A DNA stretch of 12,319 nt from an uncultured Clostridia bacterium (GTDB lineage: Bacteria; Bacillota; Clostridia; Christensenellales; UBA1242). This document shows positions 1 to 5,487 of the stretch, one piece after another; positions within the stretch are counted from its first letter, which is position 1; each line of letters begins with the position of its first letter. The position numbers and the translations under genes were made by a program. The notes beneath the pieces were generated by a model. That model did not search any database. It saw only the letters and a program-made list of their open reading frames with translations, and had not been told where the DNA came from. Where the stretch lies: NCBI GenBank assembly GCA_944380695.1, contig CALWII010000040.1:1-12319 (forward strand), read 5' to 3'.

Positions 1-129
1 AGATTTGTACTTAAAAACTTTAACGAAACGAAGATAGAGATAACCATATTGCAAGTAAACCAAAAAATTAATTATACAATAATAAAAACACAAAGTTTAT
101 AAACACTGTGTAGAACAATAAATAAAACA

Positions 130-149
130 GCACCAAGTTACTTTGGTGC
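130..149. terminator. Bidirectional intrinsic terminator after tRNA-Met
   Basis: Perfect 7-bp inverted repeat GCACCAA (130-136) / TTGGTGC (143-149) with a 6-nt loop. On the minus strand it is followed by TGTTTTATTT, which suits termination of the tRNA transcript. On the plus strand it is followed by CGTTTTTAT, so it could also stop a plus-strand gene lying left of the window. Positions 1-129 are AT-rich and show no gene that I can support. Confidence 0.75.
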
Positions 150-159
150 CGTTTTTATA

Positions 160-236
160 TGGTAGCGGTAACTGGGCTTGAACCAGTGACCTTACGGGTA
201 TGAACCGTACGCTCTAGCCAGCTGAGCTATACCGCC
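160..236 (-). tRNA. tRNA-Met (CAT), elongator
   Basis: Read on the minus strand it folds as a full cloverleaf. The acceptor arm is GGCGGTA/TACCGCT with a terminal G-U pair. The D-arm is GCTC/GAGC. The anticodon stem is TACGG/CCGTA with loop TTCATAC, giving anticodon CAT. The T-arm is ACTGG/CCAGT with loop TTCAAGC, followed by discriminator A and an encoded CCA (160-162). The absence of the GGG/CCC anticodon stem and of the unpaired 1-72 position argues against initiator tRNA. The body closely resembles the Bacillus-type elongator tRNA-Met rather than the CAT-reading tRNA-Ile, from memory. It is transcribed away from the yqeY operon. Confidence 0.95.
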
Positions 237-253
237 ATTGAGGTTGCGTTAGT

Positions 254-283
254 ATTATACAAAAAAAATATCGTCAAAGTCAA
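254..283 (-). promoter_or_regulatory. Promoter of tRNA-Met
   Basis: On the minus strand, TTGACT (283-278), an 18-nt spacer and a perfect TATAAT (259-254). The expected start is about 10 nt before the tRNA 5' end at 236. Confidence 0.8.
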
Positions 284-302
284 TAGATTTATAGCATTTG
301 CT

Positions 303-330
303 TTGAATTTTGACCAAAATTTTGTATACT
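303..330 (+). promoter_or_regulatory. Promoter of the yqeY-phosphoesterase operon
   Basis: TTGAAT (303-308), 16-nt spacer, TATACT (325-330). An overlapping alternative is TTGACC (310-315), 14 nt, TATATT (330-335). Either gives a short leader before the ribosome binding site at 343-348. Confidence 0.6.
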
Positions 331-352
331 ATATTCAATTTAAGGAGGCTAT

Positions 353-775
353 ATGATTTTAGATCAAATCAAGGTTGCTAATGTTGAGGCGATAAAGACA
401 AAAGACCAAACAGCACGAGCACTTTACAGCGTGCTTTTGAATAAGCTTAAACTCGAGGAAATAAACAAGAGACAAGCAGGCGGGACTTTGACAGATGGCG
501 ATACTGCACAAATTTTACAAAAAGCGTCAAAAGAACTTTGCGAGGAACGAGATAATTATGTCAAAGCAGGAAATATGCAAATGGCAGAGGTTATAGCTAA
601 ACAAATCACTCTTATTGAAAAATATTTACCGAAAATGCTTTCACGAGAAGAAATAAAAAAGATAATTTTAGAGTTACCTGATAAATCTATTCCTGTCGTT
701 ATGAAATATTTTAAGCAAAACTATCAAGGCTCCTGTGATATGAAGGTTGTAAACGAAGTTTTAAGGGAAATTTGA
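353..775 (+). CDS. yqeY: GatB/YqeY-domain protein
   Basis: A 140-residue, mostly helical protein with the length and pattern of the YqeY family (usually about 145-150 residues). Recognisable stretches are the opening helix, the RALYSVLLNKLKLEEI segment near residue 22, the KELCEERDNYVKAG helix near 60 and EKYLPKMLSREEI near 90. YqeY resembles the C-terminal tRNA-contacting tail of GatB, but its cellular role is not well established. AAGGAGG lies 4 nt before ATG 353. It is the first gene of a two-gene operon, and its TGA shares a base with the next start. The gatB gene in this window encodes a distant relative of this domain. The family call is firm; function is not known. Confidence 0.9.
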   Translation: MILDQIKVANVEAIKTKDQTARALYSVLLNKLKLEEINKRQAGGTLTDGDTAQILQKASKELCEERDNYVKAGNMQMAEVIAKQITLIEKYLPKMLSREEIKKIILELPDKSIPVVMKYFKQNYQGSCDMKVVNEVLREI

Positions 776-1473
776 TGAAAATTTTTGCCATTAGTGATTT
801 GCATTTGTCCTTAAATAATCCTAAACCAATGGATATATTTGGACCGACTTGGGAAAATTATGAGAAAAAAATTTTTTCAGATTGGAAAGATAAAGTCGCA
901 GAAAACGATATCGTGCTGTTGGCAGGAGATTTTTCTTGGGCGATGAGATTGGAAGAGGTTAAGCCGGATTTAAAGTTAATTGAAAAGTTGCCGGGGAAAA
1001 AAATTTTGATTAGAGGCAACCACGATTATTGGTGGGGTTCAATTTCTGCCGTTAGAAACATTCTTCCTGAAAATATCGTTGCGATACAAAACGATGCAGT
1101 AAAAATTGGCGATATTATTTTTTGTGGAACGAGGGGTTGGACTGTACCAGAAAAGGGCGTTTTTCAATCCGAAGAAGATGAAAAAATATTTAAGAGAGAA
1201 GTTATAAGGCTTGAATTAACCTTACGGCAGGCAAAAAAATTACAAACCAATAATGAAAAAATTGTTTGTATGATGCATTTTCCCCCTTTTAATTTTAAAA
1301 AGGAGGAAAGTGACTTTACTAGACTTATAGAAGAAGCTGGTGTTCAGGTTGTTGTGTTTGGACATTTGCACGGGCTTAAAAATAAGCAGAATAAATTTGT
1401 CGTCGGAGGAATTGATTATTTTTTAACCTCTTGCGATATGCTTGAAAACAAGCTAATTGAAATAGATGTTTAA
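775..1473 (+). CDS. Calcineurin-like metallophosphoesterase
   Basis: A 232-residue cytoplasmic enzyme with the whole metallophosphoesterase signature set: D8-L-H10, G51-D52, G81-N82-H83-D84, the histidine of MHFPPF (H168), and G196-H197-L-H199. These bind two metal ions for phosphoester hydrolysis. The GNHDYWWGS and MHFPPF variants match a conserved bacterial group of predicted phosphohydrolases (the COG1768-type family, from memory); the substrate is unknown. I choose ATG 775 over TTG 772 because the preceding stop and this start form TGATG, a typical translational-coupling junction, with a weak AAGGGA ribosome site just upstream. No signal peptide. Probably cotranscribed with yqeY. Confidence 0.9.
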   Translation: MKIFAISDLHLSLNNPKPMDIFGPTWENYEKKIFSDWKDKVAENDIVLLAGDFSWAMRLEEVKPDLKLIEKLPGKKILIRGNHDYWWGSISAVRNILPENIVAIQNDAVKIGDIIFCGTRGWTVPEKGVFQSEEDEKIFKREVIRLELTLRQAKKLQTNNEKIVCMMHFPPFNFKKEESDFTRLIEEAGVQVVVFGHLHGLKNKQNKFVVGGIDYFLTSCDMLENKLIEIDV

Positions 1474-1495
1474 AAGCTATTACAATAGTAAATAA

Positions 1496-1524
1496 TTGAC
1501 ATAAATTTGTAAAAATGTTAAACT
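1496..1524 (+). promoter_or_regulatory. Promoter of the lipoprotein gene
   Basis: Perfect TTGACA (1496-1501), 17-nt spacer, TAAACT (1519-1524). The same box pair and spacing recurs at 11817-11789 on the other strand. No terminator is evident between the phosphoesterase gene and this promoter. Confidence 0.7.
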
Positions 1525-1610
1525 AATCTAGTTTGATATAGATTGCGATTGTTCGATTTTAATTATCAATGAATATTTTGCGAGATCTTAAAGAACTTTA
1601 CGGAGAAAAT

Positions 1611-2993
1611 ATGAAAAAAATTTGGAAAATTTTAGCTTTAGTTTTTATGGTGGGTATGTTTTCGTTCGCTTTGGTTGGCTGTTCTTATGCAAGTGGAATT
1701 CCAAATAGCAAAAGCGAGCAAATTATTTTTAATGGTGGAATAGTTTCGGTTGTCGATGATAACATATTTTTTGCAAATGGATATGCGACTTCTGATATAA
1801 CTACTATGGACGAATATAATGCTGCCGCTAATTATTCTTACTTGGCAAGGCTAAATGTTGCCGATACGAACACAGAGCCATACAGTTCTCCTGATGGCGT
1901 TCTAAAAATCAACAGTGAGGTTACAGGTTATAGCAATATGTACAATTTCGTTTTAGGCGATTTTGTCTATTATGTTAGCCCTAACAAACACCAAACTTCA
2001 TCTAACACCCATATTTTTACTTACATTTCAATTTTTAAAACACGATTAAATGGAAAAGATACAAAAGAAATTATGACAACAACTTCTTTTGATTCGGCAA
2101 AAGCTCAATTAAGAGCAGTTCAATTTCAGGGGCAGAGCTTTTTACTCGTCTACGATGGAACCCAATTAAATTGCATAAATTTAAATAACGATTCGGTTTC
2201 CTTGATTTCAAGTGCAGCAACCAGTGTGGCTTTGCCAAAAGAAAATGAAAGCTTTAACGGTAAAGTGTACTACACGGAAGACAAAGAAAACATCTACGGA
2301 CAAGAGGGCAACGAAGTTTATGAATACAGTTTAATAGACGGTTCGAGCGAAGCCATTATGAAAACCATCAACAATACTATTACATTTACAGGCAGATGCG
2401 GTGATGAGTTATTTTTTACAAGACTTAACGAAACCACAAACATCTCAGCGACATATATTTTAGATGCTAAAAAGTTAACCAGTTCAAGTTTTCTTTCATC
2501 AGCACAGGAATTTTATACAGCTGCTGTCACAGATGTTTATAAAATAAACAGCGATTTGGCAAAGGATTACAATGGTTATGTATTTTCATCTTCGCTTTCG
2601 GGCAATGCACAAATTCTTTATAAACAAAATTCTTCGACAACACCTGTGTTGCTTTTAGCAAATGGTGAGTTTTCATCTATACTGTTTGTATACAAAGATA
2701 TCGTAATTTATTCCACTGAAACCGGTTTGGCATATAAGAGTGTTTTAACACCAGACGCAACGACAACGATTGTTGATGATATGACCATTGCGGATTCAAA
2801 CATAGGTTATGATTTTTATGAAAGTGGCAATTTAAAAAATATATATTTCTATGCTCAAAGAGTTTATCAACCTGTTGAAGACGATGCTAGCTCAACAGAT
2901 GAGGACAGCGAAACCGATGCAAATTATTATTTGTATCAAGTGGAATTTAATTCTCTTTTAACGCCAAATCTTCTTTCACAGACGGTGATTTAA
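1611..2993 (+). CDS. Secreted lipoprotein of unknown function
   Basis: A 460-residue exported protein from ATG 1611. The first 24 residues form a lipoprotein signal peptide: MKKIWK, a hydrophobic stretch, then lipobox LVGC with the lipidated cysteine at residue 24. ATG 1569 would add 14 residues, has no ribosome binding site and would bury the signal, whereas CGGAGA lies 5 nt before ATG 1611. The mature part is rich in Ser, Thr, Asn and Tyr, with repeated short beta-strand motifs (for example VVDDNIFFANGY, LGDFVYYVSP, FNGKVYYTED, CGDELFFTRL and FVYKDIVIYST) spaced roughly 50-70 residues apart. This suggests a beta-propeller like the uncharacterised clostridial DUF5050-type proteins, but that is inference. 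An acidic stretch (EDDASSTDEDSETD) lies near the C-terminus. It stands just upstream of spo0A but is separated from it by a terminator. Confidence 0.75.
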   Translation: MKKIWKILALVFMVGMFSFALVGCSYASGIPNSKSEQIIFNGGIVSVVDDNIFFANGYATSDITTMDEYNAAANYSYLARLNVADTNTEPYSSPDGVLKINSEVTGYSNMYNFVLGDFVYYVSPNKHQTSSNTHIFTYISIFKTRLNGKDTKEIMTTTSFDSAKAQLRAVQFQGQSFLLVYDGTQLNCINLNNDSVSLISSAATSVALPKENESFNGKVYYTEDKENIYGQEGNEVYEYSLIDGSSEAIMKTINNTITFTGRCGDELFFTRLNETTNISATYILDAKKLTSSSFLSSAQEFYTAAVTDVYKINSDLAKDYNGYVFSSSLSGNAQILYKQNSSTTPVLLLANGEFSSILFVYKDIVIYSTETGLAYKSVLTPDATTTIVDDMTIADSNIGYDFYESGNLKNIYFYAQRVYQPVEDDASSTDEDSETDANYYLYQVEFNSLLTPNLLSQTVI

Positions 2994-3076
2994 TAAAAGA
3001 TTTTTTTAAAAAAATGCAGAAAAATTATTAAAATTGTAAAATAAAAAGGTATCGACAAAATTAAACAAAATCAGAC

Positions 3077-3112
3077 ATAACTCGCATATAAAGTTGCGAG
3101 TTATTCTTTTTT
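3077..3112 (+). terminator. Intrinsic terminator between the lipoprotein gene and spo0A
   Basis: Perfect 10-bp stem ATAACTCGCA (3077-3086) / TGCGAGTTAT (3095-3104), 8-nt loop, then C and a run of eight T. An outer 8-bp inverted repeat CGACAAAA (3053-3060) / TTTTGTCG (3111-3118) encloses it and would pair with part of the T-run. Confidence 0.85.
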
Positions 3113-3142
3113 TTGTCGTGTTTTTGTGATAATTTAAATATG

Positions 3143-3161
3143 TTTCACCATTTAAGTGAAA
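3143..3161 (+). promoter_or_regulatory. Inverted repeat in the spo0A leader, possible operator
   Basis: TTTCAC (3143-3148) and GTGAAA (3156-3161) form 6-bp arms 7 nt apart, between the terminator and the spo0A ribosome site. No convincing sigma-A or sigma-H promoter could be placed here. Spo0A-box-like sequences (consensus TGTCGAA) lie nearby: TTTGTCGAT on the minus strand at 3050-3058, and TTTTTCGAAA near 3170. Confidence 0.3.
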
Positions 3162-3202
3162 TTTAAGATTTTTCGAAATAAAAAATAAAAGGAGTGAGAA
3201 AT

Positions 3203-3973
3203 ATGGAAAATCAAGCGTCGCACAAAGGAAAAATTAGAATATATATAGCAGATAAAGTCGAGGATAATCCATTGTTGAAATATTTTCGTGAAAGTGAAAA
3301 ATTCGCTCTTTTAGGTTCAAGCTCGAATGGAGAGGAGGTGGCAAAAGATATCCCTTTGCTTAAACCAGATTTCTTAATTTCAGAAGTTCTGCTCAGTGGA
3401 ATTGATGGCTTCGAAGTACTTGAAAAAATTAAAGAATCTATGGGCGAAAAAATGCCAAAAATTATATTTGTTTCAAATTTAACACATAGCGGTTTTGTCA
3501 ACAAAGCTATCAATGAAGGTGCAAGCTACTTTATGATTAAACCAATTTCTCCGGAGATTTTAGAAGAAAGAATTTTCGACTTACTTAACAATCAAACTGC
3601 AAACAAAGTTGTTTCAATGAAAAATGACAAACAACTTGATGAAAGAATTTCAAACATTTTTATTAGCATAGGTATACCTGCACACATAAAAGGATATCAG
3701 TTTTTGCGTGAGGCGGTGAAGTTGGCGGTTGAAAAACCAGAAATAATAGGTTCTATAACAAAACAACTTTATCCCACTATAGCTGAAAGGTTTGAAACAA
3801 GTTCTTCGAAAGTAGAAAGAGGTATGCGCCACGCTATTGAGGTGGCTTGGAATAGAGGAAAAATCGAAAACATCAATTCGCTTTTTGGATTAAAGATATA
3901 CAACAGCAATGAAAAACCAACCAACGGTGAGCTCATCGCACTGATTGCTGATAAAATGATTATGGAAGGTTAA
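3203..3973 (+). CDS. spo0A: Spo0A sporulation regulator with an atypical receiver domain
   Basis: A 256-residue response regulator. The C-terminal DNA-binding domain (about 148-256) is unmistakable Spo0A: GIPAHIKGYQFLREA near 157, QLYPTIAERF near 188, and SSKVERGMRHAIEVAWNRGK at 201-220. The N-terminal receiver (about 10-130) aligns with Bacillus Spo0A but is degenerate. The paired acids appear as D17-K18, the phospho-acceptor Asp is Glu (E61, GAA at 3383-3385, in DFLISEVLLSGIDG), while the Ser/Thr (S91) and Lys (K113, in YFMIKP) are kept. Phosphorylation in the usual way is therefore unlikely; Glu could lock an active-like state (inference). AAGGAG at 3189-3194 is 8 nt before ATG 3203; GTG 3194 lies in the ribosome site and is rejected. 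In relatives Spo0A is the master switch for sporulation entry. No terminator separates it from the next gene. Confidence 0.95.
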   Translation: MENQASHKGKIRIYIADKVEDNPLLKYFRESEKFALLGSSSNGEEVAKDIPLLKPDFLISEVLLSGIDGFEVLEKIKESMGEKMPKIIFVSNLTHSGFVNKAINEGASYFMIKPISPEILEERIFDLLNNQTANKVVSMKNDKQLDERISNIFISIGIPAHIKGYQFLREAVKLAVEKPEIIGSITKQLYPTIAERFETSSSKVERGMRHAIEVAWNRGKIENINSLFGLKIYNSNEKPTNGELIALIADKMIMEG

Positions 3974-3978
3974 TTTTG

Positions 3979-4007
3979 TTGACAGAAAAATTAAACGATG
4001 TTATAAT
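3979..4007 (+). promoter_or_regulatory. Consensus sigma-A promoter of a leaderless gene
   Basis: TTGACA (3979-3984), exactly 17 nt, TATAAT (4002-4007): a full consensus match. Only six bases separate the -10 box from the ATG at 4014, so the transcript should begin at or next to the start codon. Confidence 0.85.
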
Positions 4008-4013
4008 CTAATT

Positions 4014-4319
4014 ATGGATTTGAATTATACACAAAAAGAAAAAGACAAGGTACATTTTTCTCAAGCAATAGGCATTTTATTTTCCTCTACGCTTGTGGCT
4101 ATGCTTGTGTTGTACTTCTTAAAATTAATAAATTTGGATATGGCTTCACTGGCAATATTAGGTTTCGGTTCGATTATCTTATTTGCTTCAACGAACACCT
4201 TGTCCATCAAATTTTCAAGATTTTGGGCTGGCGTTATGAAAACAATTGCTTGCTTTTTTATGCTCGGGTTTTTTGCTTTGCTTTTCTATTTCTTCGCAGT
4301 AGGAACGATGACTTTTTAA
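4014..4319 (+). CDS. Small three-helix membrane protein, unknown
   Basis: A 101-residue protein with a charged N-terminus (DLNYTQKEKDKVHF) and three hydrophobic segments at about 17-38, 43-60 and 73-97, so an integral membrane protein. I do not recognise the family. The start codon has no Shine-Dalgarno sequence and sits where transcription from the consensus promoter should begin, so translation is probably leaderless. It may also be read from spo0A transcripts, since the stop of spo0A is 40 nt upstream with no terminator between. Its stop codon lies in the loop of its own terminator. Confidence 0.75.
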   Translation: MDLNYTQKEKDKVHFSQAIGILFSSTLVAMLVLYFLKLINLDMASLAILGFGSIILFASTNTLSIKFSRFWAGVMKTIACFFMLGFFALLFYFFAVGTMTF

Positions 4320-4334
4320 GTTGTCGTTTTTTTT
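4304..4334 (+). terminator. Terminator overlapping the membrane-protein stop codon
   Basis: A 9-bp stem AACGATGAC (4304-4312) / GTTGTCGTT (4320-4328) with two G-U pairs. The 7-nt loop holds the TAA stop codon, and a run of eight T (4327-4334) follows. The last codons of the gene double as the 5' arm. Confidence 0.75.
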
Positions 4335-4375
4335 CAATTGTTAACAAGTTTTAAAATCTATATTGTTTTTTTTAC

Positions 4376-4404
4376 TTGACAAACTAATTAATTTTTTTCA
4401 TACT
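4376..4404 (+). promoter_or_regulatory. Promoter of the SH3-domain membrane protein
   Basis: TTGACA (4376-4381), 17-nt spacer, CATACT (4399-4404, 4 of 6 matches). Six bases separate it from ATG 4411, again predicting a leaderless mRNA. A weaker alternative -10, TATATT (4359-4364), would give a leader of about 40 nt, still without a ribosome site. Confidence 0.6.
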
Positions 4405-4410
4405 TACAGT

Positions 4411-5001
4411 ATGAAATTTTTTTTATTGGCCATTTCTTTTCTTGTTTCAAGTTTAGGGCAGTACACGGCAGGTGAAACGCTGTTTGTTATAGCTAATACA
4501 GTGTCTTTATATGCTGCGCCAAATTTTGATAGTGAGCAAGTTTTAACTTTAAAAAAAAATGACGAGGTCGTTTTTATAAGCGAGGAAGAAAGCGGTTTTC
4601 TAAAGGTCGAAGCAGAAGGCGTTGAGGGATATGTTTATAGCGAAGTTGTCGGGAAAGAATTACCCGAACAGCAGGTTATTTTATCATATAATGCGACTAT
4701 TATAAACAAGACGGACATTATTGACCAATTCTCTGGCGAAGTTATTTGTACCGTTGAGCCGGGCAAAAGAATCTTTTTGTACGAGGGTTATGGTACGGAG
4801 AAAAAATATTTAGCAGTTCAGTTAGAGCAAAACGGGGATATCATTTTTGGGCTGGTGGACATCAACGCTGTGAAGCCCGATGGTGTTAATGTCGCTTTGA
4901 TTGTTTCATTAAGTGCAATTGTTGGTATCGTGAGCATTATGATTATTCTTTTGGGGATTACGAAGAAAAAACGGCACAAGCGATTGCAAATGGAAGATTA
5001 A
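4411..5001 (+). CDS. Membrane-anchored bacterial SH3-domain protein
   Basis: A 196-residue exported protein from ATG 4411. Residues 1-20 are a signal-peptide-like hydrophobic segment. Residues 28-80 are a bacterial SH3 domain (ANTVSLYAAPNFDSEQV, then VEGYVYSEVVGKEL). A second beta-rich, SH3-like region lies at about 90-155. A transmembrane helix (about 161-183) is followed by the basic tail KKKRHKRLQ, so the protein should be anchored with its SH3 part outside the cytoplasm, where such domains often bind cell-wall peptides. A TTG start at 4363 would place coding sequence across the promoter and add 16 residues before the signal, so I reject it. There is no Shine-Dalgarno sequence. It is probably cotranscribed with the 36-codon gene downstream. 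Confidence 0.75.
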   Translation: MKFFLLAISFLVSSLGQYTAGETLFVIANTVSLYAAPNFDSEQVLTLKKNDEVVFISEEESGFLKVEAEGVEGYVYSEVVGKELPEQQVILSYNATIINKTDIIDQFSGEVICTVEPGKRIFLYEGYGTEKKYLAVQLEQNGDIIFGLVDINAVKPDGVNVALIVSLSAIVGIVSIMIILLGITKKKRHKRLQMED

Positions 5002-5035
5002 ACTGATAAGCTTAATGTAAAAAAGGAGCTTATTT

Positions 5036-5146
5036 ATGAATGAAATTGATAAAATTAAACTTGAAATTGAAAAAATAAAGAAAATGCTTTGGATTTTGAC
5101 AAACAAACCATCAGAACCCACTGATAAGCAAGATGAAAACAGTTAG
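5036..5146 (+). CDS. Small 36-residue charged protein, unknown
   Basis: An ORF of 36 codons from ATG 5036 to TAG 5144-5146, with a perfect AAGGAG (5023-5028) 7 nt before the start, the strongest ribosome site in this part of the window. The first 21 residues form an amphipathic, coiled-coil-like helix with alternating charged and Ile/Leu positions (NEIDKIKLEIEKIKKMLWIL), followed by a polar tail rich in Pro, Asp, Glu and Lys. It lies 34 nt after the SH3 membrane-protein gene and before the shared terminator, so probably in one transcript. I do not recognise a family. Confidence 0.6.
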   Translation: MNEIDKIKLEIEKIKKMLWILTNKPSEPTDKQDENS

Positions 5147-5206
5147 ATTGCTCAAAAATAAAATTTCAAAAGTTAAGTAAAAGTCGTGTTGACAAATTTG
5201 ATTAAT

Positions 5207-5242
5207 AAAAAAAATAAAGCAATAACTTGCTTTATTTTTTTT
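5207..5242. terminator. Bidirectional terminator between convergent operons
   Basis: Perfect 16-bp stem (5207-5222 / 5227-5242) built from A8-T-AAAGCAA and its complement, with loop TAAC. The A8 and T8 arms make it work in both directions. It ends the rightward transcript, and it is the only strong hairpin downstream of aspS on the minus strand. Confidence 0.85.
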
Positions 5243-5487
5243 GTTTTGAAATGTACAAGCAAACAAAAACTATTGAAATTGTTAAAAATATTTCGTTTTT
5301 TATATTAACTTTGTTATATTAACTTTATAAAAGCATAAATTTCAATTTAATAAAAAAGTGAAAAAGTTATACAGAAATTTTTAGGACTTTTTGAACAGCG
5401 ATTATATTAAAATTTTTTAACAATTAGTCGATTATCTAATATATGAGTTTTTGTTTAATATAAATAAAAGTTTTTAATTTACAGGCC
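5243..5487. other. AT-rich intergenic stretch, no gene seen
   Basis: This forms the 3' side of the aspS operon. It has no ORF with a ribosome site and no recognisable RNA gene. It contains a tandem 12-bp direct repeat TATATTAACTTT at 5301-5312 and 5315-5326 (14-bp period). Confidence 0.5.

Noticed and set aside
160..236. tRNA-Ile (CAT) or initiator tRNA-Met
   Set aside because: The acceptor and anticodon stems match elongator tRNA-Met; the initiator hallmarks are missing.
4406..4422. 17-bp exact match to 12046-12062 (ACAGTATGAAATTTTTT)
   Set aside because: It sits in unrelated coding contexts, is dominated by an A/T run and has no extension on either side; most likely chance.
5189..5208. 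TTGACA at 5189 as a promoter
   Set aside because: No -10 box at 15-19 nt; the region runs into the terminator stem.
5251..5322. Short hydrophobic ORF (MYKQTKTIEIVKN...) as a possible small toxin
   Set aside because: It has no ribosome site and starts just after the T-run of a terminator; it looks like chance coding in AT-rich DNA.
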